Source: Asanoa sp040676615
GTDB lineage: Bacteria; Actinomycetota; Actinomycetes; Mycobacteriales; Micromonosporaceae
NCBI RefSeq assembly: GCF_040676615.1
Contig: NZ_JBFAPI010000002.1
Location: 1-64,000, forward strand
Direction: 5' to 3'
Length of the DNA stretch: 64,000 bases
Shown piece by piece: positions 13,797 to 21,057 of this stretch. Below the pieces are notes generated by a model. That model had not been told where the DNA came from. It was given only the letters and a program-made list of their open reading frames with translations, and ran no database searches. Within the stretch, counting starts at the first letter, position 1, and each line of letters begins with the position of its first letter. Made by a program: the position numbers and the translations under genes.

Positions 13797-13940
13797 TGGT
13801 TCGCGACCTACGCGGGCCAAGGGGGCTAGCGCTGGTTCGGGGATTACGCGGGCCAAGGGGGCTTGCGCTGGTTCGGGGATTACGCGGGCCAAGGGGGCTA
13901 GCGCTGGTTCGGGGATTACGCGGGCCAAGGGGGCTAGCGC
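13797..13940. repeat. 36-bp tandem repeat, four copies plus a decayed fifth
   Basis: Units 13797-13832, 13833-13868, 13869-13904 and 13905-13940 are each 36 bp, beginning TGGTTCGGGGATTACGCGGG and ending in a GCTAGCGC-like 3' end. The last three differ by one base; the first has a few changes. A more divergent partial copy lies at about 13770-13796. Copies are head to tail with no spacers, so this is a minisatellite and not a CRISPR array. Because 36 is a multiple of three, every frame stays open, producing artefactual repetitive proteins. Confidence 0.9.
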
Positions 13941-14175
13941 TGGCCGCCGTGTTCATCGAACCCCGTTCGCCGCTTGAGCGCGCCGACGGCACGATCCCGA
14001 AGGTGGTGCAGACCACCACCGGCCCGCCGGCCAACCCCGGCGGTGGCGGTGGTGGCGCTCTCGGCTCAGGTTCGCGTGGGCACAGCGGTCACTCCAGCCA
14101 CAAACCCGCGCTACCAGGCCCACCGCCGGGACTGCCACCCGCGACGGCCCCCAAACCGGGTGCCTGCCGGCGCGT

Positions 14176-14211
14176 ACATGTTTTGGCATGTGACTACATG
14201 CCAAAACATGT
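14176..14211. repeat. Perfect 15-bp inverted repeat in an AT-rich island
   Basis: ACATGTTTTGGCATG (14176-14190) is mirrored exactly by CATGCCAAAACATGT (14197-14211), with a 6-base loop TGACTA. It stands out because it is AT-rich within GC-rich DNA, and each arm contains two CATG tetramers. It could be a protein-binding operator, a cruciform-forming site or a relic end of a mobile element. No gene or T-tract that would make it an obvious terminator is adjacent. Confidence 0.8.
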
Positions 14212-14576
14212 GCGGCCTGAACAGGACACCAGGTCCGGAGTCGCGTTGTCGCCTCGGCGGCCCGGCAGCACAGCACCAGGCCGGCTTGCAAGCGTTAGCC
14301 GCGCGGTCAGGGCCCTGCCGGCTGGCGGGGCCAGCCCGGGCCTGATAGCGCCGCCCGCGAAAGCTGACGGAGCGCCGCGGCCGCCAGCAAGGCGTTTCGG
14401 GCCTCTAGCCGCCACCTCGCCACCCCGTCCGCGAAGAGGTGCGCTGCCTGCTGGCCGCTGGCGCGCACGAGACCGATCCGGAGCGCGCGGTGCGCGGCCC
14501 CGAAGGCTCGCGAACAACCAGAAACCTCGCCGACAACCAGGCCACGCCGCGACAGGCGGCGGCTATGGCAGGAGGG

Positions 14577-14984
14577 CTAGCGCCCGATCCGGCGGGTGAT
14601 CAGGCGGATCGTCGCCCGGCCGTCGAGCACCTCGGCGTGGGCCGACGTGGTCAGCGCCGTCAGCACCTTCCAGGCGAACGAACTCTCCGCCGGCAGCCGG
14701 GCGCCACGGACGGTCGGCACCGTCACCTCGACCAGGAGGGCGTCGTCGGTCACCGCGAACCGGCACTCGAGTTCGGCCGCGGGGGTCGCGACGACCAGGA
14801 GCATCGCGCAGGCCTCGTCGACCGCGATGCGGAGGTCTTCGATCTCGTCGAGGGCGAACTGCAGGCGGGCGGCGAGCGTGGCCGTCGCGGTGCGCAGGAC
14901 CCCGAGGTAGCCGCCGTCCGCGGGCACCGCGAGGAGCACGACGTCGTCGTCGACGTTCGTGTCCGAACTTGTCACCTGACTCAC
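14577..14984 (-). CDS. RsbW/SpoIIAB-like ATP-binding anti-sigma factor candidate
   Basis: 135 residues, the size of a stand-alone GHKL serine-kinase anti-sigma factor. The segment LRIAVDEACAML (about residues 51-62) matches the N-box region of RsbW-like proteins, and AESSFAWKVLTALTT resembles the later helix. The N-box Asn usually expected after the Glu is replaced (DEAC-A), so ATP binding may be altered. Family knowledge says such proteins hold a SigB/F-type sigma factor inactive until a STAS antagonist binds them; whether it works with the sigma factor at 41.9 kb is open. The GTG start has a weak ribosome-binding site. It ends next to the repeat-bearing gap and heads leftward away from sodN. 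Confidence 0.7.
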   Translation of the reverse strand: MSQVTSSDTNVDDDVVLLAVPADGGYLGVLRTATATLAARLQFALDEIEDLRIAVDEACAMLLVVATPAAELECRFAVTDDALLVEVTVPTVRGARLPAESSFAWKVLTALTTSAHAEVLDGRATIRLITRRIGR

Positions 14985-15074
14985 CGGTTCGCCATCCCCT
15001 CGATCGCGGACTCTACAGCGCCGGCCGGCTCCCCACGCGGGGTGCCGGCCGGTGCATGCGTCGAAGGGGCCCGA

Positions 15075-15479
15075 TCAGGCCTTCTTCGTCTCCCAGAAGA
15101 TCTTCGCGATCTCGTCGATCTTCGCCAGCAGCTTGTCGCCGTCGGCGGGGTCGACGGACTCCTTGGAGCCGGCGCCACCGGCCAGCTTGGTGGTCTCGTT
15201 GAACAGCTGGTGCAGCTGCGGGTACTTCTCGAAGTGCGGCGGCTTGAAGTAGTCGGTCCAGAGCACCCAGAGGTGGTGCTTGACCAGCTCGGAACGCTGC
15301 TCCTTGATGATCAAGGCGCGGGTGCGGTAGACCGGGTCCTGGTTGGCCTGGTACTTCTCCATGATCGCCTTGATGGACTCGGCTTCGATCCTGGCTTGCG
15401 CCGGGTCGTAGACGCCGCAAGGCAGGTCGCAGTGAGCGCTGACGACGGTGCGCGGCGCAAGGAAACTAGGAAGTCGCAT
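15075..15479 (-). CDS. sodN: Nickel-containing superoxide dismutase precursor
   Basis: Disproportionates superoxide in the cytoplasm. 134 residues from ATG 15479, preceded by GGAGGAG at ideal spacing. The propeptide is residues 1-15 (MRLPSFLAPRTVVSA); the mature enzyme starts at His16 with the nickel hook HCDLPCG, in which His1, Cys2 and Cys6 of the mature chain bind Ni. The remainder is the four-helix bundle with QDPVYRTRALIIKEQR and HHLWVLWTDYFK. Mature length 119 residues fits the family (about 117). The nickel hook must be exposed by proteolysis, and the divergent neighbour encodes the S26-type protease expected to do this. An in-frame ATG 8 codons upstream would lengthen the propeptide and has a poorer site. 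Confidence 0.97.
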   Translation of the reverse strand: MRLPSFLAPRTVVSAHCDLPCGVYDPAQARIEAESIKAIMEKYQANQDPVYRTRALIIKEQRSELVKHHLWVLWTDYFKPPHFEKYPQLHQLFNETTKLAGGAGSKESVDPADGDKLLAKIDEIAKIFWETKKA

Positions 15480-15566
15480 CAGGACTCCTCCACGGGAAGA
15501 CATACGATGATCCTCGCTGAGGACATTACCCCCGGTGCTGCCTCGAAACGTCGCGGAGGTCCGTTC

Positions 15567-15890
15567 GTGGCGTCACTTTTCGCCGCTCTCGTGCGGGGTC
15601 CGTCGATGGCGCCCACCCTGCGTGACGGTGACGCTCTGTTGGTGCTGCGCGGCGGCCGCGCGATCCGCTCCGGTGACATCGTCGTCGCGACTTTCCGCAC
15701 GCGACCCGGCCTGCTGGTGGTCAAACGGGCGGTACGGGAGCAGGACGGCGGCTGGTGGTTACGCGGCGACAACGAGTTCGTGACCGACGACTCGCGCGCG
15801 TACGGCGTCGCCGACGTGCACGGCCGGGTCCTACTGCGTTACTGGCCGCGGCCAAGTCGGCTCCGGTCAAGCACTATGCTCGACACTTAG
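15567..15890 (+). CDS. sodX: Nickel-type superoxide dismutase maturation protease (S26 family)
   Basis: Expected to cleave the SodN propeptide. From GTG 15567 it has 107 residues, with GGAGGT six bases upstream, the best ribosome-binding site here. An in-frame ATG at 15507 would add 20 residues but leaves only 27 bp between the divergent starts. The S26 (LepB-like) Ser/Lys dyad is visible as Ser13 in GPSMAPTLRDGD and Lys53 in LLVVKRAV, followed by WWLRGDN. There is no membrane anchor, unlike export signal peptidases. A rare TTA leucine codon is in frame at 15759. Transcribed divergently from sodN; TACGAT at 15503-15508 could serve as its -10. Confidence 0.9.
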   Translation: MASLFAALVRGPSMAPTLRDGDALLVLRGGRAIRSGDIVVATFRTRPGLLVVKRAVREQDGGWWLRGDNEFVTDDSRAYGVADVHGRVLLRYWPRPSRLRSSTMLDT

Positions 15891-15935
15891 CGGGTACCCC
15901 CGCTTGCTTCGCCGGTCACCGCTGACCTCGCGTCG

Positions 15936-15957
15936 AGCCGGCACCTCTCTGCCGGCT
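15936..15957 (+). terminator. Hairpin after sodX
   Basis: AGCCGGC (15936-15942) pairs with GCCGGCT (15951-15957) across an 8-base loop and is followed by TGTTTGT. It lies 45 bp after the sodX stop and 36 bp before the malic enzyme start, so it may separate the two transcripts or form part of the malic enzyme leader. Confidence 0.45.
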
Positions 15958-15992
15958 GTTTGTCACTTTTCGACGCGAACTGGAGTACCGCA

Positions 15993-17195
15993 ATGACGGC
16001 CACAGAGCCCATGGACACTGAGCCCAATGAGGATCGTGTCTTCCAACTGCACCGCGGCGGCAAGATGGCGGTCGCCTCGACCGTGCCGTTGACCAGCCGC
16101 GAAGACCTCTCGCTGGCCTACACCCCCGGCGTCGCCCGGGTCTGTGAGGCGATCGCCGCCGACCCCGCCCTGGTCGACGACTACACCTGGGTCGCACACA
16201 CGGTCGCCGTGGTGACCGACGGTTCGGCCGTGCTCGGTCTCGGCAACATCGGCCCGCGCGCCGCGATGCCGGTGATGGAGGGCAAGGCCGTCCTGTTCAA
16301 GCAGTTCGGCCGGGTCGACGCGGTGCCGATCTGCCTCGACACGCAAGACATCGACGGCATCATCGCCACGGTCGCCGCGCTCGCACCGTCGTTCGGCGGC
16401 ATCAACCTCGAAGACATCAGCGCTCCGCGCTGCTTCGAGATCGAACGCCGCCTCGACGAGATGCTGCCGATCCCGGTCTTCCACGACGACCAGCACGGCA
16501 CCGCGATCGTGGTGCTCGCCGCGTTGCGCAACGCCGCAACCCTGCTCGAACGCAAGCTCGCCGACCTGCGGGTGGTGGTCAGCGGCGCCGGGGCGGCCGG
16601 CATCGCGGTGACCAAGATGCTGGTCGCGGGCGGCGTCAACCCCGCCGAGGTGCTGCTCGTCGACTCGCGGGGCATCCTGCGCTCCGACCGCCCCGACCTG
16701 GCCGCGCCGGCGGCGGTCGCGAAGGCCGAAATGGCCGCGATGACCAACCCGCACCGCCGATCCGGCGGCATCGCCGAGGCGCTGGCCGGCGCCGACGTGC
16801 TGATCGGCGTCTCCGGCGGCGAGATCCCCGAGTCGGCGGTGGCCACAATGGCCTCCGGCGCCATCGTCTTCGCCCTGGCCAACCCCACCCCCGAGGTGCA
16901 CCCCAGCATCGCGGCGCGGCACGCGGCCCTGGTCGCCACCGGCCGCAGCGACTTCCCCAACCAGATCAACAACGTGCTCGCCTTCCCGGGCGTCTTCCGC
17001 GGCGCCCTCGACGCCCGCGCCACCCGCATCACCGAGGGCATGAAGGTGGCCGCAGCCGACGCCATCGCCGGCGTCGTGGCCGACAACCTCCAACCCGACG
17101 CCTTCGTCCCGTCGCCGCTCGACCCACGCGTCGCACCCGCGGTGGCCGCCGCGGTCGCCGACGCCGCCCGCCGCGACGGCGTCTCCCGCGCATAA
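15993..17195 (+). CDS. Malic enzyme (NAD(P)-dependent, oxaloacetate-decarboxylating)
   Basis: Converts malate to pyruvate and CO2 with reduction of NAD(P). 400 residues, the short bacterial type without a fused phosphotransacetylase domain. Motifs: SLAYTPGVARVCEAI near residue 35 with the catalytic Tyr region, GLGNIGPRAAMPVMEGKA, metal-binding HDDQHGTAIV, a Rossmann motif VVVSGAGAAGIAV, and ALANPTPE near the C-terminus. ATG 15993 is preceded by GGAG; an in-frame TTG at 15960 would add 11 residues and is less likely. Cofactor preference cannot be read securely. The gene stands alone; a quinone-oxidoreductase-like gene follows after 242 bp of sequence in which I see no gene. Confidence 0.95.
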   Translation: MTATEPMDTEPNEDRVFQLHRGGKMAVASTVPLTSREDLSLAYTPGVARVCEAIAADPALVDDYTWVAHTVAVVTDGSAVLGLGNIGPRAAMPVMEGKAVLFKQFGRVDAVPICLDTQDIDGIIATVAALAPSFGGINLEDISAPRCFEIERRLDEMLPIPVFHDDQHGTAIVVLAALRNAATLLERKLADLRVVVSGAGAAGIAVTKMLVAGGVNPAEVLLVDSRGILRSDRPDLAAPAAVAKAEMAAMTNPHRRSGGIAEALAGADVLIGVSGGEIPESAVATMASGAIVFALANPTPEVHPSIAARHAALVATGRSDFPNQINNVLAFPGVFRGALDARATRITEGMKVAAADAIAGVVADNLQPDAFVPSPLDPRVAPAVAAAVADAARRDGVSRA

Positions 17196-17437
17196 GAAGC
17201 TGTCCCGGGCCCGTCGGGGGCACGACCGTCGCTCCCGCCGGGCACCGCTCCGCTGCCAAGTCCGCGTCCCAGCACCAACCACCGCGCACGCCTTGCTCTG
17301 CACCCTTGTGGGAAGCGCCCAACCGCTCGGCCGCTCCCTCCAGGGGTGCAAAGCAAAGCCTCCAACCACACACCCCCCGCCTGCGACGCAGCGGCCAACT
17401 CCGACACGGGACGCGCCGAGCGGTTAGATTTCCAACC

Positions 17438-18388
17438 ATGCGCGCTGCCTTCGCCACCCGGTTCGATGACGCCAACCCGCTGTCCGCGCTCGCCGTCGGC
17501 GACATGCCCGAGCCCGAGCCGAGAGAGGGTTGGGCCACCGTCGAGGTGCGCACCAGTTCGCTCAACCACCACGATCTCTGGTCGCTGCGCGGCGTCGGCC
17601 TGCGTGAGCAGCAACTGCCGATGATCCTCGGCTGCGACGCCGCCGGTATCGCGCCCGGCGGTGAGGAGGTCGTCGTCTACCCGGTGATCACCACTCCGAG
17701 CGATCCGCGGGGCTACACGCTGCTTTCCGAGCATTTTCCGGGAACGCTGGCCGAGCGCGTCTCCGTACCCGTCGAGAATCTTGTACCGAAGCCCGCCGAC
17801 CTGTCCTGGGAAGACGTGGCCTGCCTGCCGACCGCCTGGCTGACCGCCTACCGGATGTTGACCACCAAGGGCCGCGTCGACGAGGCCGATGCCGTGCTCA
17901 TCCAGGGCGCCGGCGGCGGGGTCGCCACCGCGGCGGCCCTGATCGCGGTCGCCATGGACAAGCGGGTCTACGTCACCAGCCGCGACGCGAAGAAGCGCGA
18001 GCGGATCACCGGCATCGGCGCGACCGCCCTCGAGCCCGGCGCGCGACTTCCGGAACGGGTCGGCGTGGTGATCGAGACCGTCGGCGAAGCCACCTTCGAG
18101 CACTCGATGAAGGCCTCCGCGCCCGGCGGGCGGATCGTCGTCTCCGGCGCCACGTCCGGCCACCTACCGAAGTTCGACCTGCGCCGGGTGTACGCCATGC
18201 AGCTCGAGATCCTGGGCTCCTCCATGGGCAGTCCGGGCGAGCTCGCCGCCCTGCTCGCCTTCTGCGCCGACAAGGCCGTCCGCCCCATCGTCGACCAGGT
18301 GGTCCCCTTCTCCGACGTGGAGCGGGCCTTCGAGCACCTGCACCAGGGCAGCGTCTTCGGCAAGATCGTGCTGGATCACACGCGCTAA
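17438..18388 (+). CDS. Zinc-binding-type alcohol dehydrogenase / quinone oxidoreductase (MDR family)
   Basis: 316-residue medium-chain dehydrogenase/reductase that uses NAD(P)H. The N-terminal GroES-like domain (about 1-120) contains SSLNHHDLWSLRG and LGCDAAGI; the Rossmann domain has the nucleotide motif IQGAGGGVATAA. The full set of structural zinc cysteines is absent, so it is probably a zinc-independent quinone-reductase-like member. ATG 17438 is supported by TAGATT (17425-17430) seven bases upstream (leaderless pattern). It converges on a small membrane protein gene whose stop begins 3 bp after its own. Substrate unknown. Confidence 0.88.
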   Translation: MRAAFATRFDDANPLSALAVGDMPEPEPREGWATVEVRTSSLNHHDLWSLRGVGLREQQLPMILGCDAAGIAPGGEEVVVYPVITTPSDPRGYTLLSEHFPGTLAERVSVPVENLVPKPADLSWEDVACLPTAWLTAYRMLTTKGRVDEADAVLIQGAGGGVATAAALIAVAMDKRVYVTSRDAKKRERITGIGATALEPGARLPERVGVVIETVGEATFEHSMKASAPGGRIVVSGATSGHLPKFDLRRVYAMQLEILGSSMGSPGELAALLAFCADKAVRPIVDQVVPFSDVERAFEHLHQGSVFGKIVLDHTR

Positions 18389-18391
18389 GGG

Positions 18392-18784
18392 TCAGCCGAC
18401 GCCGAGAGCCTTGTTGCTGGCCGGTGCGACCAGCAGGCCACAGATCAGCAGGCCGAGCGCGATCAGCAGGATGCCGAGCCAGGCCAGGCCACCCTGGATC
18501 ATGTAGTAGCCGACCGCGCAGAGCATGAGTTGCAGGACGATCGCGGGGGCGCGGGCGCCGGCCCGCCCCGCGGCCAGCAGCCGGCCGATGAAGAACAGGG
18601 CCACGGCGCCGAACGCGGCGAAGGCCGTGAGCAGCAGCGCCGAGGTCAGGTCGACCGCTTCGGCGGTCGCCGACTCGTAGCCAAGGTAGAGAGTCAGGGC
18701 GACCATCCCGGCCGCCTGCGCGAAGAGCAACCACACGGCCGCACGCAGCGTCGACGGCGTGGGCTCGGCGGGGTTCTCGGACAC
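18392..18784 (-). CDS. Four-helix integral membrane protein, hypothetical
   Basis: 130 residues with four hydrophobic segments (roughly 14-35, 47-70, 80-97, 101-121) and a short acidic N-terminus (SENPAEPTPS). GTG 18784 is chosen because TATCGT (ACGATA at 18791-18796 on the + strand) sits six bases upstream, the leaderless spacing; the longer open frame upstream runs antisense into the lipid kinase gene. I do not recognise a specific family. It lies divergent from the lipid kinase, with 94 bp between the starts. Confidence 0.72.
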   Translation of the reverse strand: MSENPAEPTPSTLRAAVWLLFAQAAGMVALTLYLGYESATAEAVDLTSALLLTAFAAFGAVALFFIGRLLAAGRAGARAPAIVLQLMLCAVGYYMIQGGLAWLGILLIALGLLICGLLVAPASNKALGVG

Positions 18785-18878
18785 GCCGCCACGATACCGC
18801 CGTGCCGTACGACACAGCTGCTCCGGGGCCGCGGGGAAGGCGCACAGAGGGTGACCAGTCGCGGGTACAGTCCGCCAC

Positions 18879-19829
18879 ATGCGGGCCCTGCTGGTGGTCA
18901 ATCCGAAGGCCACCACGACCTCCGAACGCAGCCGTGACGTCTTGATCCGCGCGCTGCGCAGCGCTGTCGACCTGCGGGTCGAGTTCACCCGCCGGCGCGG
19001 GCATGCCGTCCGGCTGGTCCGCGAGGCGGCGACACACGGCGTCGACGTCGTCGTGACACTGGGTGGAGACGGAACGGTCAACGAGGCGGTCAACGGGTTG
19101 ATGGGCGCCTTGCCAGAAATGCCGGCGATGGCCGACGCGCCCCCGGCCGAGCGGTTGCCGGCGCTCGCCGTCGTCCCCGGCGGCTCGACGAACGTGTTCG
19201 CCCGGGCGATCGGTCTGCCCAAAGACTGGATAGAAGGCACCGGCGTGATCCTCGAAGGGCTGCGGGCCGGGCGGTCGCGCACCATCGGGCTCGGCCGGGC
19301 TGACGATCGCTACTTCACGTTCTGTGCAGGACTCGGTCTCGACGCGGCAGTCATCCGGCGGGTCGAGCGGGCCCGATCGCGGGGCCGGGTGTCAAGCTCG
19401 TCACTTTATCTACGGGCGACGCTCGGTGAGTTTCTGGCGACCGACCGGCGCCATCCGGCGATCTCGCTGGAGCGCCCGGCCGAGACGGTGATCGATGAAC
19501 TGGCTACGGTGATCATCCAGAACACCACCCCGTGGACCTATCTCGGCGATCGCCCCGTAAGCCCCAATCCGGACGCGTCGTTCGACCTCGGACTTGACGT
19601 GCTGGCGGTCCGTCAGCTAGCGGTCGCGAAGACAACACGCACAGTCACCCAGATCCTGTCTCCGCGAACTAATCCGCACGGCCGGCAAGTTTTCCAACTC
19701 CATGATGTTCACGAATTCACCCTGCTCGCGAGCCGTCCGGAGGCGTTCCAACTAGACGGTGACTATCTCGGTGAGCGGGAAAAAGTCAGATTTACCTCCG
19801 TGGCGCAAGCGCTGAGAGTAATCTGCTGA
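18879..19829 (+). CDS. Diacylglycerol kinase / sphingosine-kinase-like lipid kinase
   Basis: 316 residues of the DAGK catalytic family, which phosphorylates lipid hydroxyls with ATP. The N-terminus MRALLVVNPKATT is the nucleotide-binding strand, VVVTLGGDGTVNEAVNGL carries the family's GGDGT motif (about residues 62-66), and VVPGGSTNVFARA holds the conserved P-G-G-T/S-x-N motif. The C-terminal beta-sandwich includes VIIQNTTPWTYLGD and EAFQLDGDYLG. ATG 18879 follows TACAGT (18866-18871) by seven bases, suggesting a leaderless mRNA. Likely roles are phospholipid recycling or cell-envelope lipid synthesis; the acceptor is not defined. Confidence 0.9.
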   Translation: MRALLVVNPKATTTSERSRDVLIRALRSAVDLRVEFTRRRGHAVRLVREAATHGVDVVVTLGGDGTVNEAVNGLMGALPEMPAMADAPPAERLPALAVVPGGSTNVFARAIGLPKDWIEGTGVILEGLRAGRSRTIGLGRADDRYFTFCAGLGLDAAVIRRVERARSRGRVSSSSLYLRATLGEFLATDRRHPAISLERPAETVIDELATVIIQNTTPWTYLGDRPVSPNPDASFDLGLDVLAVRQLAVAKTTRTVTQILSPRTNPHGRQVFQLHDVHEFTLLASRPEAFQLDGDYLGEREKVRFTSVAQALRVIC

Positions 19830-20042
19830 GGAGCGGGTACGACGTGTCGAGGCGCCGATTCTGGCAGCCGCAGGGGTGACACGTGCCGGAAATGCCAGTA
19901 ATGTGGCCCGGACCGTACTACATTGATTGCGGCTGGCGAAATCCGGGTGCCGGGCACGTGCTCGAAAACCGGACAAAGGGGTCGTGAGCTTGCTCACCCG
20001 CTCAGACTTTTTCGTGGCGTCCCCCTTGACATCGCGACAGTT

Positions 20043-20058
20043 CGTGAAAGTATTCACA
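20043..20058. promoter_or_regulatory. Crp/Fnr-type palindrome upstream of whiB1
   Basis: CGTGA-AAGTAT-TCACA matches the Crp consensus TGTGA-N6-TCACA at 9 of 10 positions. It is centred about 198 bp before the whiB1 start. Mycobacterial whiB1 is known to be controlled by a cAMP receptor protein, so a conserved site would make sense; binding here is inferred. Confidence 0.6.
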
Positions 20059-20194
20059 AGCGAAAACGAGTTACGGGAACGTTGCCTGCGAGCACCCCGC
20101 ACGCACCCTCGGCGCCGTTCCTCAGGGCTAATCGCCTGCCCACGCGCTGCCAACGTGGCGGATGCTCACCGTCACGGAGTGCAACGCGCGCGCA

Positions 20195-20203
20195 TATATA
20201 GAT
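20195..20203 (+). promoter_or_regulatory. Candidate -10 region of whiB1
   Basis: TATATAGAT is the most AT-rich short segment in the intergenic region and lies 45 bp before the start codon, leaving room for the GAGGAG ribosome-binding site. No clear -35 is seen. If this is the promoter, the Crp-like site would be about 158 bp upstream of the transcription start; an alternative promoter nearer the site is possible. Confidence 0.35.
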
Positions 20204-20247
20204 CCACCCGCATTGTTTGCCATCGCTGAACGAGGAGTGTTGCCGCC

Positions 20248-20505
20248 ATGGACTGGCGCCACCATGCTGCCTGCCGCGACGAAGACCCCGAGCTGTTCTT
20301 CCCGATCGGGACGTCCGGCCCGGCTCTGTTGCAGGTCGAGCAGGCCAAGGCCGTCTGCCGGCGGTGCCCCGCGACCGACCAGTGCCTGCAGTGGGCGCTG
20401 GAGTCCGGTCAGGACGCCGGCGTGTGGGGCGGGATGAGCGAGGAAGAGCGGCGCGCGGTCAAGCGCCGCGGTGGCCTGCGGGTCCTGCGCGCTCACTCCG
20501 CCTGA
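20248..20505 (+). CDS. whiB1: WhiB1/WblE-type iron-sulfur transcription regulator
   Basis: 85-residue Wbl protein. The four cluster ligands are Cys9, Cys37, Cys40 and Cys46 (C-x2-C-x5-C in CRRCPATDQC), binding a 4Fe-4S cluster that responds to nitric oxide in known relatives. The DGVWGG-like turn is GVWGGMS at about residues 58-64, followed by a basic tail VKRRGGLR for DNA binding. Size and sequence fit the WhiB1/WblE subgroup, usually an essential regulator that contacts the primary sigma factor. ATG 20248 is preceded by GAGGAG. It is monocistronic, with a strong terminator 20 bp downstream. Confidence 0.93.
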   Translation: MDWRHHAACRDEDPELFFPIGTSGPALLQVEQAKAVCRRCPATDQCLQWALESGQDAGVWGGMSEEERRAVKRRGGLRVLRAHSA

Positions 20506-20523
20506 CAAAGAAACACCAGCACG

Positions 20524-20560
20524 ACGCAAGGACGCCCCGGGCAACCGGGGCGTCCTGCGT
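20524..20560 (+). terminator. Strong hairpin after whiB1
   Basis: A perfect 12-bp stem (20529-20540 with 20545-20556) with a GCAA tetraloop, extended by four more pairs past one bulged base. It lies between whiB1 and a convergent gene ending at 20585, so it can act in both directions. Confidence 0.8.
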
Positions 20561-20584
20561 TTCCGGCTCCCGTACACCTGATGG

Positions 20585-20998
20585 TCATCTGGCGTTCAGG
20601 TCTCCGACCGAGGTGACCTCGCAGGTGCCGGCGGCCGTCGTGATGTCGAGCGAGGTCGTCGTCGCGCGGCGCACCGTCGCGCCTGCGGCAGTGTCGGACA
20701 CGGTGGTCGCATCCTTCCCGACCACCTTGCCCCTGGCGTCGCGATACTCCCATTCCACCCGGGCCGATCCGGCTACCGGGCCGTCGTTGCGGATGCTCAG
20801 CGAGACCGCGACCGACGAGCCATGAAACTGGCACGCGGTCACGTCCACGACGAACTCCGCCTGCTCACCCTTATCGTGCCTGACCCGCAACAGGACGATG
20901 AGCGTCACCAGGGCCAACAGGCCCAGGACCGTGAACGCTCCGGGCAGCGTGTCCCAGAACCCCGGCTTCGCCGGTCGACGAGACATGTCGTGCGTCAC
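20585..20998 (-). CDS. Single-pass membrane protein with an extracytoplasmic FxLYD-like domain
   Basis: 137 residues: a short basic N-terminus (SRRPAKPGFW), a membrane segment VLGLLALVTLIVLL at about 24-37, and a beta-rich extracytoplasmic domain of about 95 residues with two Cys (ACQFHG and GTCEV) that may form a disulfide. The pattern SLSIRNDGPVAGSARVEWEY resembles FxLYD-type domains. GTG 20998 is favoured by TAGCTT (AAGCTA at 21005-21010 on the + strand) six bases before it; ATG 20986 is the alternative. Function unknown. Confidence 0.7.
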   Translation of the reverse strand: MTHDMSRRPAKPGFWDTLPGAFTVLGLLALVTLIVLLRVRHDKGEQAEFVVDVTACQFHGSSVAVSLSIRNDGPVAGSARVEWEYRDARGKVVGKDATTVSDTAAGATVRRATTTSLDITTAAGTCEVTSVGDLNAR

Positions 20999-21057
20999 GC
21001 GCGCAAGCTATCCAGCGGTCAACCGGATTCCCGCGCAATCGCTCCAAAGTGGGCGGG

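Larger units (their letters stand above)
13329..14576. other. 1.25-kb stretch without a convincing gene
   Basis: Long open frames on both strands here are driven by the high GC content and by the 36-bp repeat; none has a recognisable domain or a good ribosome-binding site. The first 200 bp is AT-richer than its surroundings and should hold the promoter of the leftward beta-helix gene; it contains the short palindrome TTAAGAA-N5-TTCTTAA at 13452-13470. The rest holds a tandem repeat (13797-13940) and a strong inverted repeat (14176-14211), listed separately. Confidence 0.6.
19830..20247. other. 418-bp intergenic region, probable whiB1 control region
   Basis: No gene is convincing here; short open frames on both strands lack motifs and ribosome-binding sites. 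The region contains a Crp-like palindrome (20043-20058) and, closer to whiB1, an AT-rich TATATAGAT at 20195-20203 that could be a -10 element. A GAGGAG ribosome-binding site precedes whiB1. Confidence 0.6.

Noticed and set aside
13797..13940. Possible CRISPR array
   Set aside because: Repeats are contiguous without spacers and no cas genes are present.
13474..14034. Leftward frame with repeated SASPLGPRNPRT peptide
   Set aside because: The antisense reading of the same repeat; equally open in all frames because the unit is a multiple of three.
13703..14599. 298-codon open frame with repeated GLALVRGLRGPR peptide
   Set aside because: The frame is kept open by the 36-bp tandem repeat and GC bias; no domain, no ribosome-binding site, and it runs through the AT-rich inverted repeat.
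16181..18163. 660-codon leftward open frame
   Set aside because: Lies antisense to malic enzyme and the MDR dehydrogenase, which have clear motifs; low-complexity Arg/Gly-rich translation.
19752..20153. 133-codon leftward frame over the whiB1 control region
   Set aside because: Overlaps the end of the lipid kinase and the Crp-like site; no motif or ribosome-binding site.
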